Positions 27,653 through 37,195 of a stretch of 64,000 bases of DNA are shown piece by piece; positions within the stretch are counted from its first letter, which is position 1, and each line of letters opens with the position of its first letter. The DNA comes from Acetobacteraceae bacterium H6797 (GTDB lineage: Bacteria; Pseudomonadota; Alphaproteobacteria; Acetobacterales; Acetobacteraceae). The DNA is taken from contig JADFCQ010000002.1 in NCBI GenBank assembly GCA_015223225.1, forward strand, positions 682,001 through 746,000, in the 5' to 3' direction. The notes beneath the pieces are model-generated. The model was not told the origin of the DNA and did no database searches. It saw only the letters and a list, made by a program, of their open reading frames with translations. The position numbers were made by a program, and so were the translations under genes.

Positions 27653-30316
27653 ATGGCCCTGCCAGTCACCCTCACGCCCCGGCGCGACCCCGGCTTCCGC
27701 GAGACGGCGCTCTTCCGCCCGGAAAGCCTCGTGCTTCTCGCCGATCCGGCGTTGGATATGAGCGCAGTCCTCGCCGCGAATATCGCCGAGGGCGGGTTCA
27801 AGGGCCCCTGCTACATCATCGGCATGGAAGCGCCGGGCTTCACCCCGCTCGGCGATATCGACGAACTGCCGCCGGGCATCGACCTCGCGGTGCTGAACCT
27901 CGCGCCCGAGGCGCTGGAGCCCGCCATGGCGGCGCTGGCCGCACGGGGCTGCCGCTCGGGCATCGTGCCGGGCTCGGCGCCGGATCTCGCCGGGATGATC
28001 GCCCGCACCGGGCTGCGCGTGCTGGGCCAGGGCAGTTTTGGCCTCTGCGTGCCATCGATCGGGCTGAATGCCAGCCTCGCGCATCTGCCGCCGCGTAAGG
28101 GCCGGCTCGCGCTGGTCAGCCAATCCGCCGCCCTCGCGCGCGCGGTGCTGGATTGGGCCGAGGCCGAGGCGGTGGGCTTCAGCCACATCATCGGCATCGG
28201 CGGCAATGCCAATCTCGGCTTCGCGCCGACGCTCGACTGGCTGGCGCGGGATGCCGGGACCGGCGCGGTGCTGCTCGATATCCGCCGCATCCGCAACCGG
28301 CGCCTCTTCATCTCGGCCGCCCGCGCGACGGCTCGCACCCGCCCCGTCGTCGCCATCCGCCCTGGCGGGCGCATCGATGATGACGGCGGCTCGGCCGAGG
28401 CGGTGATGATCGCGGCCCTGCGCCGCGCGGGTGTGCTCACCGTCGATGGGCTGGAGGATCTGCTGGCCGCCGCCGAGACGCTGGGCCGCAGCCGCACTGT
28501 GCGCCGCCCCACCCGCCCCGCCGGGACCGAGGCGCTGCGGGGCGATCGGGTGGCCATCGTCGCCAATGGCACCGCCCCCGCCCAGCTCGCCGCCGATGCG
28601 CTGGTGAAGGGCGGCGGGCGCCTCGCGACCCTGTCGGAGCCGAGCCGCGCCGCGCTGGCCGTCGCCCTGCCGCCGGAATTCCCCCGGACCAACCCGATGA
28701 TCCTGCCGCCGGGCAGCAGCACCCGGCTGGGCGAGGCCGCGGTGGCGCTGGCCGCCCTGGCCGAGATCGACACGGTGGTCGCCCTGCATGCGCCCATTCC
28801 GCGTGAGAATGGCGGGTTGGCGGCGCAGACCGTCATCGCAGCCGCCAAGGCCACGAGGGGCGCGCCGGTGCTGGTGGGTTGGCTCGGCCAGGCGACCGCA
28901 GGGCCGCAGCGCAGGCTTCTCGCCGAGGCCGGCACGGCCGTTTTCGCCACGCCCGAGGCCGCCATCCGTGGCGCTCTGCATCTGGCGCAGGACCGGCGGA
29001 ACCGCGCCACCGCCGCCGAGCTTCCTTCCCGCGAGGTGCTGGCCCTTGCGCCGGATCGCGCCGCCGTCACGCGGATTTTCGCCCATGTCCGCGCCGAGGG
29101 CCGGCTGAAGCTGAGCGAGGCGGAGGCGCTGGCCGTCTTCGCCGCCTATGGCGTGCCGACCATCCAGGGCGAGACGGCCCGCACGCCCGAGGAAGCGGCC
29201 ACGGCGGCCGACCGGCTGAGCTATCCCGTCGCGGTGAAGCTCCTCTCGCCCGACCTGCCGCGCAAGACAGAGGTGGGCGGCGTCACGCTCAGCCTGCGCA
29301 GCCCGGCCGAGGTGCTGGAGGCGGCCGAGACCATGGCCGCGCGGCTGGGGCGCGAACGCCCCGAGGCGAGGCTCGACGGTTTTCTCGTCCAGCGCATGGC
29401 CGGCAGGGGACATGAGCTGCGCCTTCGGCTCGATGATGACCCAATGTTCGGCCCCTATATCGGCTTCGGTCGTGGCGGGACCTTTCCGGGGCTGAACCAG
29501 GACGAGTCCATCGAGCTTCCGCCGCTGAACCGTGCCCTGGCCACCGGCATCATCCGCCGCTCGCGGCTGCTCAGGCTGCTGGAGGGCTATCGCGACTGGC
29601 CGGCCGTCGATCTCCTCGCCATCGCCGATACGCTGGTGCGCCTCTCGCAGTTGGCGATCGATTTTCCTGAAATCGCCAGCAGCATCGTCAATCCGCTGCT
29701 GGCCGATGCGCGGGGCGTGCTGGCGCTGGATGCCATCATGGAGCTGCGGCCGGCGGGCGAGCGCGCTTCGCTCTCCATCCCGCCCTATCCGGCCGAGCTG
29801 GCCCAGCCCTGGGTGGCGAAGAACGGCGCGCGCCTGCTCGTCCGCCCGATCCGTCCCGAGGATGCCGAGGCCCAGGCCGCCGCTTTCGCGAGGTTGCGCC
29901 CCGAGGATGTGCGCTGGCGTTTCTTCAGCCAGATCCGCGAACTTTCGCCAGAACAGATCGCGCGCCTGACGCAGATCGACTACGAGCGCGAGATGGCCTT
30001 CATCGCCGTGGAGAGCGTGCCGGGCGAGCCCGACCGCACCGCCGGCACCGCGCGGCTGGTGCTGGAACCCGGCTCGGCGGGCGGCGAATTCGCCGTTGTG
30101 GTGGACCCGGACTGGAAGGGCCAGGGGCTCGGCAGCCATCTCATGCGCCGGCTCATCGACTGGGGCCGCGCGCAGGGCCTCACGCATATGGCCGGCCAAG
30201 TGCTGGCCGATAACGCGCCCATGCTGGCCTTCATGCGCTCGCTCGGCTTCACCATCCGCCGCCTGCCGGAGGATGAGGAGCTTTGCGAGGCGCGGCTGGA
30301 GCTTCAGCCTGGCTAG
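27653..30316 (+). CDS. PatZ-like bifunctional acyl-CoA synthetase / GNAT lysine acetyltransferase
   Basis: An 887-aa cytosolic protein, close in length to E. coli PatZ (YfiQ). In order: a CoA-binding Rossmann domain (about 15-135), a succinyl-CoA-ligase-like domain (140-460), an ATP-grasp domain (about 480-690, including FAAYGVPTIQGETARTPEEAA and YPVAVKLLSPDLPRKTEVGGV) and a GNAT acetyltransferase domain at the end (730-880, VVVDPDWKGQGLGSHLMRRL is the acetyl-CoA loop). Pat enzymes acetylate and switch off acetyl-CoA synthetase and other proteins. The synthetase part is usually inactive and acts as a sensor. ATG 27653 is preferred over an upstream in-frame start inside the spacer. Confidence 0.88.
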   Translation: MALPVTLTPRRDPGFRETALFRPESLVLLADPALDMSAVLAANIAEGGFKGPCYIIGMEAPGFTPLGDIDELPPGIDLAVLNLAPEALEPAMAALAARGCRSGIVPGSAPDLAGMIARTGLRVLGQGSFGLCVPSIGLNASLAHLPPRKGRLALVSQSAALARAVLDWAEAEAVGFSHIIGIGGNANLGFAPTLDWLARDAGTGAVLLDIRRIRNRRLFISAARATARTRPVVAIRPGGRIDDDGGSAEAVMIAALRRAGVLTVDGLEDLLAAAETLGRSRTVRRPTRPAGTEALRGDRVAIVANGTAPAQLAADALVKGGGRLATLSEPSRAALAVALPPEFPRTNPMILPPGSSTRLGEAAVALAALAEIDTVVALHAPIPRENGGLAAQTVIAAAKATRGAPVLVGWLGQATAGPQRRLLAEAGTAVFATPEAAIRGALHLAQDRRNRATAAELPSREVLALAPDRAAVTRIFAHVRAEGRLKLSEAEALAVFAAYGVPTIQGETARTPEEAATAADRLSYPVAVKLLSPDLPRKTEVGGVTLSLRSPAEVLEAAETMAARLGRERPEARLDGFLVQRMAGRGHELRLRLDDDPMFGPYIGFGRGGTFPGLNQDESIELPPLNRALATGIIRRSRLLRLLEGYRDWPAVDLLAIADTLVRLSQLAIDFPEIASSIVNPLLADARGVLALDAIMELRPAGERASLSIPPYPAELAQPWVAKNGARLLVRPIRPEDAEAQAAAFARLRPEDVRWRFFSQIRELSPEQIARLTQIDYEREMAFIAVESVPGEPDRTAGTARLVLEPGSAGGEFAVVVDPDWKGQGLGSHLMRRLIDWGRAQGLTHMAGQVLADNAPMLAFMRSLGFTIRRLPEDEELCEARLELQPG

Positions 30317-30732
30317 CGCAGCAGCTCCAGCGTCCGTTTGTCCCTTTCGCCGCCGCAGAACTTCTCGAGCGCGGCGTCATAGGGGCCGCCCGGCGTGACG
30401 ATGTCGAAAAGCGTCATGCAGGAGCGGAATTTCATATCGTCCGGCGAGCCGAAAATCGCGTGCAGCGAGGGCTCGCCGCAATCCAGCACGGCACGCGTGC
30501 AATCGAGCAGGCGTGGGCCCAGCACGGGATGGGCGGCGTAATCCTCCGCCTCGCCCAGGCCCTCGAGCCCGTAGAATTGCGCCGTCGAGGAAATGCCGAG
30601 GCCGCGTAGCTGCGGGAAGATGAACCACATCCAATGCGTTCGCTTCCGCCCCGCCCGCAACTCCTCCAGCACGGTCGCGATGACCGGCGCCTGGGCGGTG
30701 ACGAAGCGGTCGAGGCTGGAAGCGTCGCTCAT
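30313..30732 (-). CDS. DUF1810 domain-containing protein
   Basis: A 139-aa cytosolic protein of unknown function. It has the full signature of DUF1810: LDRFVTAQAPVIATVLEELRAG, HWMWFIFPQLRGLGIS, FYGLEGLGEAEDYAAHPVLGPRL and DMKFRSCMTLFDIV. The ATG at 30732 matches where family members start, although only a weak site, GAGAGG, lies next to it. Its start is four bases from the end of the SDR gene upstream, so the two are probably co-transcribed. Confidence 0.88.
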   Translation of the reverse strand: MSDASSLDRFVTAQAPVIATVLEELRAGRKRTHWMWFIFPQLRGLGISSTAQFYGLEGLGEAEDYAAHPVLGPRLLDCTRAVLDCGEPSLHAIFGSPDDMKFRSCMTLFDIVTPGGPYDAALEKFCGGERDKRTLELLR

Positions 30733-30736
30733 CCTC

Positions 30737-31513
30737 TCAGGCCCCCAGCATCTGGCCGCCATCGACGACGAGCGTCTGCCCCGTCACCCAGCTCGCGAGC
30801 GGGGAGCAGAGGAAGAGCGCCGCCGAGGCGATTTCCTCGGGATGGCCGAGCCGGCCGAAGGGGATGGAGCCCAGCACCTTGTTGTAGAGCGGCGCATTGT
30901 CGCTTTTGCGCTTTTCCCAGGAGCCGCCGGGAAACTCGATGGAGCCGGGCGCGATGGCATTCACCCGGATGCCCTTATTCGCATACATCGCGGCCTGGCT
31001 CGAGGTGTAGTTGATCAGCAGCGCCTTCACCGCGGCATAGGCGGGGCTGCGGACGGAGGGCTTCAGCCCCGAGATCGAGCTGATATTGAGGATGCAGCCT
31101 TTCGAATTCTCCAGGAAATCCAGCGCGGCGCGGCTCGCGCGCACGGTGGCCATGACATCGACAGAGAGGCCGAGGGCCCAGCCCGCCTCATCGTCAATGG
31201 AGCCGAAACCCGAGGCGTTGTTGACCAGCACATCGACGCCGCCGAGGAAGCCCGCCGCCTTGCCCACCCAGTCGATCACCGCCGGGCCCTCGCCCAGATC
31301 GAGCGAGGTGGTATGGGCGCGGACGCCCAGCGCCTCGATCTCGGCCGCCGCCGAAGCGAGGGAATCCGCCCCGCGCGCGCAGAGTGCCACATCGGCCCCG
31401 CCCGCCGCGAAAGCCAGGGCGATGGAGCGCCCGATACCCCTGCTGCCGCCTGCGACCAGCACGCGCTTGCCCGCGAAGGCGCCCTTGAAGGCGGCGGCGG
31501 TATTGAAGGCCAT
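30737..31513 (-). CDS. SDR family oxidoreductase
   Basis: A 258-aa short-chain dehydrogenase/reductase. The NAD(P) loop reads [13 protein letters not shown], the structural motif is VLVNNASG, and the catalytic pair is Tyr and Lys in [11 protein letters not shown]. The substrate is not predictable. The ATG at 31513 has AGGAG upstream with good spacing, so the longer in-frame form is rejected. It precedes the DUF1810 gene and is divergent from the chemoreceptor gene, with 124 bases between. Confidence 0.9.
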   Translation of the reverse strand: MAFNTAAAFKGAFAGKRVLVAGGSRGIGRSIALAFAAGGADVALCARGADSLASAAAEIEALGVRAHTTSLDLGEGPAVIDWVGKAAGFLGGVDVLVNNASGFGSIDDEAGWALGLSVDVMATVRASRAALDFLENSKGCILNISSISGLKPSVRSPAYAAVKALLINYTSSQAAMYANKGIRVNAIAPGSIEFPGGSWEKRKSDNAPLYNKVLGSIPFGRLGHPEEIASAALFLCSPLASWVTGQTLVVDGGQMLGA

Positions 31514-31637
31514 GCCTGTTTCTCCTGTCATGCCCCAAGGCTGGGGGCCCGGATGCTGGATGGCAAGACCGCGCGGGAACACGCTTCGTTAAACTCTCGC
31601 CGATAGGCTTCCCGCAGTGTCCCTTCGGAAGAAGCCC

Positions 31638-33326
31638 ATGCGAAACCTCGTTCAGAACCTCAAGATCCGCAGCAAGATCATAGCGGCCTTCGCCATGGTC
31701 CTTGCTGTCGCCGGCATGCTCGGCGCCTTCTCCATCACCCGCCTCGGCGAGGTGACGGAATCCGCGCGTGACGTGGCCTATAACTGGCTGCCCTCCGCGC
31801 ATGTGCTCGGCGATCTCAACGGCGAGTTCGAAAAGCTGCGCGCCCGTGAGTCGCAACTCATCATCGCGCCGCCGGACCGGGTGGAGCCGCGCGCCAAGCT
31901 CGTCGAGGACAGCATCGGCCTCGTCGACAAGGCGATCCGGACCTATGTGACGATGGTCGAGGATGGCGAGGAGAAGAAGCTCGCCGCCACGGTCGAGACG
32001 ACCTGGGCGGCCTATGCCGACCTGGCCAGGCGCATCGCCGCGGCGGGCCGCGCGAATGACATGAAGCTGGCCTATGACCTGGAATTCGGCCCCGCCAATG
32101 AGCAGCTCGGCAAGGTCCGCGCGGCGATCCAGGCGGTGCGCAACTTCCAGATGGCCGGCGGCCGCCAGGTTGCCAATAACGGCGTGGAACTCGGCCAATC
32201 CGCCCGGCTCTGGATCGGCGGCGCGCTCGCCCTGACGGCGCTGATCTGCGCACTCGTGGGCCTCGCCCTGGTGCGCGGCATCTCCAGCCCCATCATGGCG
32301 ATGACGGGCGCGATGGAGCGCCTCGCCAGGAAGGACATGACGGTCGAGATCCCCGGCACGGGCCGTGGCGACGAGATCGGCGGCATGGCCGGCGCGGTGA
32401 AGGTCTTCAAGGACAATATGGTCCTGGCCGACAAGCTCGCCGCCGAGCAGGAAGCGGCCCGCGCCTCCCGCGAGAAGCGCGGCCAGCATCTCGAAGGGCT
32501 GGTGAGGCAGTTCGAGAGCCGGGTGGGCCAGATGGTCGGCGTGCTCTCCTCCGCCTCGACGGAGCTGGAGGCCACGGCGCGCGCCATGTCCACCACGGCG
32601 CAGCAGACCAATGGTCAGGCGGGCGAAGTCGCCTCCGCCGCCGAACAGGCCGCGAGCGGCATCCATACCGTCGCCTCGGCGGCGGAGGAGCTGACGGCCT
32701 CGATCGGTGAGATCAGCCGCCAAGTCAGCCAGGCCTCGGGCGTGGCCGGCAAGGCCGTGGATAATGCCCGCCAGACGGACGCGACGGTGCGTGCCCTTGC
32801 CGAAGGCGCGAACCGCATCGGTGAGGTCGTGGGCCTCATCAACTCCATCGCAGGCCAGACCAACCTGCTCGCGCTGAACGCGACCATCGAGGCGGCGCGG
32901 GCCGGTGAGGCGGGCAAGGGCTTCGCGGTCGTGGCCTCGGAGGTGAAGAGCCTCGCTGCCCAGACGGCCAAGGCCACCGAGGAAATCGGCGCCCAGATCA
33001 ACCAGATCCAGGCCGCGACGCAGCAGGCGGTGGCCGCGATCAACGGCATCGCAAGCACCATCGACGAGGTGAGCAGCATCACGGTGACCATCGCGGCCGC
33101 CGTGGAGCAGCAGGCGGCGGCGACGGGCGAGATCGCGCGTACGGTGCAGCAGACGGCCCAGGCCACCTCGGCGGTCACGCAGAATATCGGCTCGGTCAGC
33201 CGGGGCGCCAATGATACCGGCGCCGCGGCCTCTCAGGTGCTCTCGGCGGCCTCGGAACTTTCCCGCCAGTCCGAGCAGCTGACCGGCGAGGTGACGAGCT
33301 TCGTGACGGAGGTGCGCGCCGCCTGA
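31638..33326 (+). CDS. methyl-accepting chemotaxis protein (membrane, 4HB-type sensor)
   Basis: A 562-aa inner-membrane chemoreceptor. Membrane helices near residues 11-32 and about 190-212 flank a periplasmic helical bundle of about 155 residues. A HAMP region follows ([26 protein letters not shown]), then the signalling domain with the conserved tip [42 protein letters not shown]. The ligand is unknown. The ATG at 31638 has GGAAG upstream; the in-frame GTG/TTG region at 31617 is less likely. It is separate from the globin-coupled receptor 6 kb upstream. Confidence 0.92.
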   Translation: MRNLVQNLKIRSKIIAAFAMVLAVAGMLGAFSITRLGEVTESARDVAYNWLPSAHVLGDLNGEFEKLRARESQLIIAPPDRVEPRAKLVEDSIGLVDKAIRTYVTMVEDGEEKKLAATVETTWAAYADLARRIAAAGRANDMKLAYDLEFGPANEQLGKVRAAIQAVRNFQMAGGRQVANNGVELGQSARLWIGGALALTALICALVGLALVRGISSPIMAMTGAMERLARKDMTVEIPGTGRGDEIGGMAGAVKVFKDNMVLADKLAAEQEAARASREKRGQHLEGLVRQFESRVGQMVGVLSSASTELEATARAMSTTAQQTNGQAGEVASAAEQAASGIHTVASAAEELTASIGEISRQVSQASGVAGKAVDNARQTDATVRALAEGANRIGEVVGLINSIAGQTNLLALNATIEAARAGEAGKGFAVVASEVKSLAAQTAKATEEIGAQINQIQAATQQAVAAINGIASTIDEVSSITVTIAAAVEQQAAATGEIARTVQQTAQATSAVTQNIGSVSRGANDTGAAASQVLSAASELSRQSEQLTGEVTSFVTEVRAA

Positions 33327-33390
33327 CGGCCAGCACCGCCGCGATTGCCCCTTGGCGTGGCGGGCCGGAACCCCTACTTCCCGGCCCGCC

Positions 33391-34032
33391 ATGTCCCGCT
33401 CCCGTCTCTGGCTGAACAGCCTCTTCGTCGATCACGCCATCCTGCGCACCGTCTGGCGCAACTGGGGCGTTGTCGCGCCGGGGCGGCTCTATCGCTCCAA
33501 CCACCCTCTACCGTGGCAGGTGGAGAGCGCGGTGAAGCGCTTCGGCATCCGCACCATCATCAATCTGCGCGGCGAGCGGCCCGATTGCGGCTCGGACGTG
33601 CTGGGGCGGGAAGCTGCGCGCAAGGTCGGCATCGTCCAGATCGACGCGCCCTTCGAGAGCCGCGGCGCGCCCCATAAGGACCGCATCCTGCGCCTCGTCG
33701 AGATCCTGAAGACGGCGCAGGAGCCCATCCTCATCCACTGCAAGTCCGGCGCCGACCGCACCGGGCTCATCGCGGCGCTCTGGCTCCTGCTGCAGGGCCG
33801 GCCGGTGGAAGAGGCGATGAAGCAGCTCACCCTCGCCCATGGCCATGTGAAGCAGGCCAGGACGGGCATCCTGGACGCATTCTTCGCCCTCTATGCCGCC
33901 CATTACCGCCGCGCGCCCAAGCCCTTCCTGGACTGGCTGCGCGAGGATTACGACGAGGCGGCCCTCAAGCGCGATTTCCGTAGCCAGGGCTGGGCCGACC
34001 GCCTGGTGGACGGCTTCCTGCGCCGAGAGTAA
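33391..34032 (+). CDS. tyrosine/dual-specificity protein phosphatase family protein
   Basis: A 213-aa cysteine phosphatase. The CX5R catalytic loop is HCKSGADRTG, preceded by the typical GRLYRSNHPLPWQVE and TIINLRGERPD segments of the bacterial DSP/SIW14-like group. The substrate may be phosphotyrosine protein or an inositol or polyphosphate compound; sequence does not decide. The ATG at 33391 is chosen by family alignment; no clear ribosome binding site is seen. It follows the chemoreceptor by 64 bases on the same strand. Confidence 0.85.
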   Translation: MSRSRLWLNSLFVDHAILRTVWRNWGVVAPGRLYRSNHPLPWQVESAVKRFGIRTIINLRGERPDCGSDVLGREAARKVGIVQIDAPFESRGAPHKDRILRLVEILKTAQEPILIHCKSGADRTGLIAALWLLLQGRPVEEAMKQLTLAHGHVKQARTGILDAFFALYAAHYRRAPKPFLDWLREDYDEAALKRDFRSQGWADRLVDGFLRRE

Positions 34033-34121
34033 CGCGGGCCAGAACTTCTCCCGAGCCCCCTTCCCGTCCGTTCTCCCAGGAGTAAGCTCCGGGGATCGTT
34101 TCGTGACGTGAGGATAGGTCC

Positions 34122-34988
34122 ATGGCTGGCGTGTATTGGTTCGAAGGCAAGTGGTATGACGAGGAGCCGAAGGTTCTCGGCCCCATGGACCATGCTTTCT
34201 GGCTCGGCTCGGTGATTTTCGACGGCGCCCGCGCCATCAAGGGCTTGGTCCCCGATCTCGACCGCCATTGCCAGCGTGCCGTCCGCTCCGCCCGCAACAT
34301 GGGCATGGACCCGAAGATCACCGCCGAGGAAATCGAGGGCCTGTGCCGCGAGGCCGTGCGCAAGATGGGCGCCGAGGCGGAACTCTACATCCGCCCGATG
34401 TTCTTCATCCGCAAGGGCCTGGGCGCCGCCTTCCCCGACCCGAGCAGCACCACCTTCATCCTGGCCGTCTATGACGCCCCGCTGCCGCCGCCGACGGGCT
34501 TCTCGGCCTGCCACGTCTCGCAGCGCCGCCCGGCGCCGAATATGGCGCCCACCGATGCCAAGGCCTCGGCGCTCTACCCCAATTCCTCGCGCGCCGTCGC
34601 CGAGGCCAAAGAAAAGGGCTTCGACAACGCTATCCTGCTCGATTTCGAGGGCAATGTGGCCGAATTCGCCACCTCCAACGTCATCGCGGTGAAGAATGGC
34701 GTGGTCTTCACGCCCAAGCCGAACAACACCTTCCTGGCAGGCATCACCCGCCTGCGGGTGCTCGAGCTGCTGCGCAACGCGGGCTATCAGGTCGAGGAAC
34801 GCTCGGTGAAGCCCGAGGAGCTGGACGATGCGGACGAGATTTTCTCGGTCGGCAATTTCGCCAAGGTGACGCCCTGCACGCGCTTCGGCGCGCGCAATCT
34901 CCAGCCGGGCCCGGTCTATAACGCCGCCCGCAAGGCCTATTTCGACTGGGCCGAGGAAAACAGCCGCCTTCTGCCGAAGGCGGGCTGA
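34122..34988 (+). CDS. ilvE: branched-chain amino acid aminotransferase
   Basis: A class IV PLP-dependent aminotransferase of 288 aa that carries out the last step of Val, Leu and Ile synthesis and the first of their breakdown, with 2-oxoglutarate. The PLP lysine is about Lys147 in APTDAKASALYPNS. The sequences VIFDGARAIKG near the start and FAGITRLRVLELL-like FLAGITRLRVLELL near the end are class IV signatures. The protein is typical in length. It stands alone, followed by a GC-rich hairpin before a convergent gene. Confidence 0.9.
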   Translation: MAGVYWFEGKWYDEEPKVLGPMDHAFWLGSVIFDGARAIKGLVPDLDRHCQRAVRSARNMGMDPKITAEEIEGLCREAVRKMGAEAELYIRPMFFIRKGLGAAFPDPSSTTFILAVYDAPLPPPTGFSACHVSQRRPAPNMAPTDAKASALYPNSSRAVAEAKEKGFDNAILLDFEGNVAEFATSNVIAVKNGVVFTPKPNNTFLAGITRLRVLELLRNAGYQVEERSVKPEELDDADEIFSVGNFAKVTPCTRFGARNLQPGPVYNAARKAYFDWAEENSRLLPKAG

Positions 34989-34997
34989 ACACCCTGA

Positions 34998-35019
34998 GGG
35001 CCGGCCCCACGGCCGGCCC
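34998..35019. terminator. GC-rich hairpin between convergent ilvE and hydroxyacid dehydrogenase
   Basis: GGGCCGGCC (34998-35006) pairs perfectly with GGCCGGCCC (35011-35019) around CCAC. It lies in the 36-base gap between two convergent stop codons and could serve both transcripts. No T-run follows on either strand. Confidence 0.5.
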
Positions 35020-35024
35020 GCACC

Positions 35025-35960
35025 TCAGACCGGCTCGGTCACGCCCAGCGCGGCCAGAACCTCGCCTTCGGCGATGGCGGCACCCCGCGTGCGCGCGCCC
35101 CAGGTCGCGGCGCCGATATGCGGCGTCAGCACCACATTCGGCAGGGCCGCGAGCCGCTCCGGCACGCCCGGCTCGCCTTCCACCACATCGAGCCCGGCTG
35201 CCGCGATCACGCCCTTCTCCAGGGCCTCGATCAGCGCCTCGGTATCGACCAGCGTGCCGCGCCCGATATTGATCAGCGTGCCCTCGGCGCCCAGCGCCTC
35301 AAGCTCCGCCTTGCCGATCAGGTGCTTCATCCCCGCCCCGCCCGGCAGCGCCAGGACGAGGAAATCCGAGACGGCGGCCAGGGCCTTGAGGTCCGGCAGC
35401 AGCTCATAGCCCAGCCCTTCGGCCGAGGCGCGGTGGAGGCCCACGACCTTCATCTTGAAGGCCTCGGCGCGCGCCGCGATGGCCTTGCCGATGCGGCCCG
35501 AAATGCCCGCGATGCCCATGGTCGCGCCCACCAGGCTGCGGCCCGGTGCCCAGCGCTTGGTCTTCCATTCGCTGCGCGCGAAGGCATCGGCGCGGACGAG
35601 AGAGCGCGCGGTCATGAGCGTGAGGGCCAGGGTCAGGTCCGCCACGTCATCCGTCACGGCCTCGCCGATGGGGCGCAGGGTGATGCCGCGCGCGGCCATG
35701 GCCGCCTGGTCATGCTTGTCGAGCCCGGCGCCGGTCGAGATCACGCGCCGCAGGGCCGGAAGCTGGGCAATGACGCTCGCATCGCAGCCGAGCCCGGCAT
35801 TGGTGACGAGAATTTCGATCGCGCCCCGCTCCGCCTCGCTCAGCGTGCCGATGGTCGAGGGGCCGCCGGGCAATTCGCGCAGCTCGCCCATCTCGGCGAT
35901 GCGCGGCAGGCGGACGCCTTGCAGCACGGGGTAGAAGAGAACGCGGGGCAGAGAGGGCAT
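35025..35960 (-). CDS. D-2-hydroxyacid dehydrogenase family protein
   Basis: A 311-aa NAD(P)-dependent dehydrogenase of the D-isomer-specific family. The cofactor loop is GISGRIGKAIA. Catalytic residues are seen in NIGRGTLVDTEAL (Arg), VVEGEPGVPE (Glu) and LTPHIGAATWG (His). The closest functional groups are glyoxylate/hydroxypyruvate or phenylpyruvate reductases, so a precise substrate is not given. ATG 35960 is preferred to a TTG two codons upstream. Confidence 0.88.
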   Translation of the reverse strand: MPSLPRVLFYPVLQGVRLPRIAEMGELRELPGGPSTIGTLSEAERGAIEILVTNAGLGCDASVIAQLPALRRVISTGAGLDKHDQAAMAARGITLRPIGEAVTDDVADLTLALTLMTARSLVRADAFARSEWKTKRWAPGRSLVGATMGIAGISGRIGKAIAARAEAFKMKVVGLHRASAEGLGYELLPDLKALAAVSDFLVLALPGGAGMKHLIGKAELEALGAEGTLINIGRGTLVDTEALIEALEKGVIAAAGLDVVEGEPGVPERLAALPNVVLTPHIGAATWGARTRGAAIAEGEVLAALGVTEPV

Positions 35961-36046
35961 GCGCAATCCATCCGATCAATTCGATGCGTTTTGGCGAAGC
36001 AAGAAACACGCCTCGGCGCGGCTTGCGAAGACCGGATGGCGTTACA

Positions 36047-36994
36047 TCAGCGATAGATCGCCGTTTCCACCGGCCCCCTGCCGCGCACCACGCCGCGATA
36101 CATGCCCGAAGTGCCGAAGGCCATGCCGACCCCGCCCTGCGCATCGACCACGATGAGCCCGCCGCTGCCCTCCTGCGCCGGCACGAGGCGCAGCGCCACT
36201 TCCTCAGCGGCTTCCTGGGCCGTCATGCCGCGATAGCGGATGAGGGAGGCCACCTGATGCGCCGCAGCACAACGGATGAAGGCCTCGCCCTTGCCGGTGC
36301 ATGAAACGGCGCAGGTCTCGTCCTCGGCCCAGGTGCCGGCGCCGATCAGCGGGGTATCGCCGACGCGGCCGTTCATCTTGTTCGTCATGCCGCCCGTGGA
36401 GGTCGCGGCGGCCAGATGCCCCTGGGCATCGATCGCGACCGCACCCACCGTGCCCATGCGCGACTTTTCGGGCAGCCGCACGTCATGGTCGAGCGCGATG
36501 CGCTGCGTCCGGATCGCCTCCTCCAGCTGGGCCTGGCGATGGGGCGTGATGAAATAGGCCGGCTCGACCATTTCCAGCCCCTGCCCGGCCGCGAAGTCAT
36601 CGGCGGCCGGGCCGATCAGCAGCAGATGCGGCGTGGCGCGCATCACGGCGGCGGCGGCCTTCACCGGATTGCGCACCCGCGTCACTCCCGCGACGGCGCC
36701 AGCACGGCCGGTGGCGCCGTCCATGATCGAGGCATCGAGCTCCGCCGTGCCGTTGCGGGTCAACGTCGCGCCGCGGCCGGCATTGAAGAGCGGGTCATCC
36801 TCCAGCGTCTCCACGGCCGCCATCACCGCCGCGAAAGCCGTCCCGCCGCCCATGAGCACGGCCCGCCCCGCCTCGAGTGCGGCGGCCAGCCCGGCGCGAT
36901 AGGCGGCTTCCTTGGCCGGGGTCATTTCCTGGGCGGTGATGGTGCCGGCACCGCCATGGATGACGAGAGTGGGGGTCATGGTCACGATCTTCAT
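36047..36994 (-). CDS. isoaspartyl peptidase / L-asparaginase (Ntn hydrolase)
   Basis: A 315-aa precursor of the plant-type asparaginase family (IaaA). It cleaves itself before a threonine that becomes the nucleophile, here in RMGTVGAVAID. Other family marks are LVIHGGAGTI at the N-terminus, FNAGRGATLTRNGTAELDASIMDG, and RVGDTPLIGAGTWAED. It removes damaged beta-aspartyl residues from peptides or hydrolyses asparagine. Start at 36994 or at the ATG six codons in (36979). It is divergent from the phosphonate-type importer operon, with about 200 bases between. Confidence 0.9.
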   Translation of the reverse strand: MKIVTMTPTLVIHGGAGTITAQEMTPAKEAAYRAGLAAALEAGRAVLMGGGTAFAAVMAAVETLEDDPLFNAGRGATLTRNGTAELDASIMDGATGRAGAVAGVTRVRNPVKAAAAVMRATPHLLLIGPAADDFAAGQGLEMVEPAYFITPHRQAQLEEAIRTQRIALDHDVRLPEKSRMGTVGAVAIDAQGHLAAATSTGGMTNKMNGRVGDTPLIGAGTWAEDETCAVSCTGKGEAFIRCAAAHQVASLIRYRGMTAQEAAEEVALRLVPAQEGSGGLIVVDAQGGVGMAFGTSGMYRGVVRGRGPVETAIYR

Positions 36995-37195
36995 CCGTCC
37001 GAGCTTGCCAGACCCTGCTGGCGCGAAAAGGGGGCGAGAAGGAGGCGGAAAGGTGACGTTTGGTTACCCTGGATTTCGGCATCCATCCAGCGCCGACACC
37101 GTTCTTGACTTCATTCGGCAATAAAACCGACGCCAAGACGTCATCGATCGCGTCTAGGGATGCGCCCGAACCGCCCGCCGGAACGGACTATCCCC

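Noticed and set aside
27404-30199. 931-codon open frame on the minus strand
   Set aside because: It lies entirely antisense to the PatZ-like gene, which has four recognisable domains. Long antisense frames are expected in this high-GC DNA, and the translation is Arg/His/Gln-rich without any motif.
31194-33392. 732-codon open frame on the minus strand opposite the chemoreceptor
   Set aside because: The translation is low-complexity Arg/Gly/His and it overlaps a clear chemoreceptor and part of the SDR gene.
37104-37140. TTGACT box upstream of the phosphonate-type operon as a promoter
   Set aside because: No acceptable -10 box at 16-18 bases; the AATAAA sequence is only about 10 bases away.
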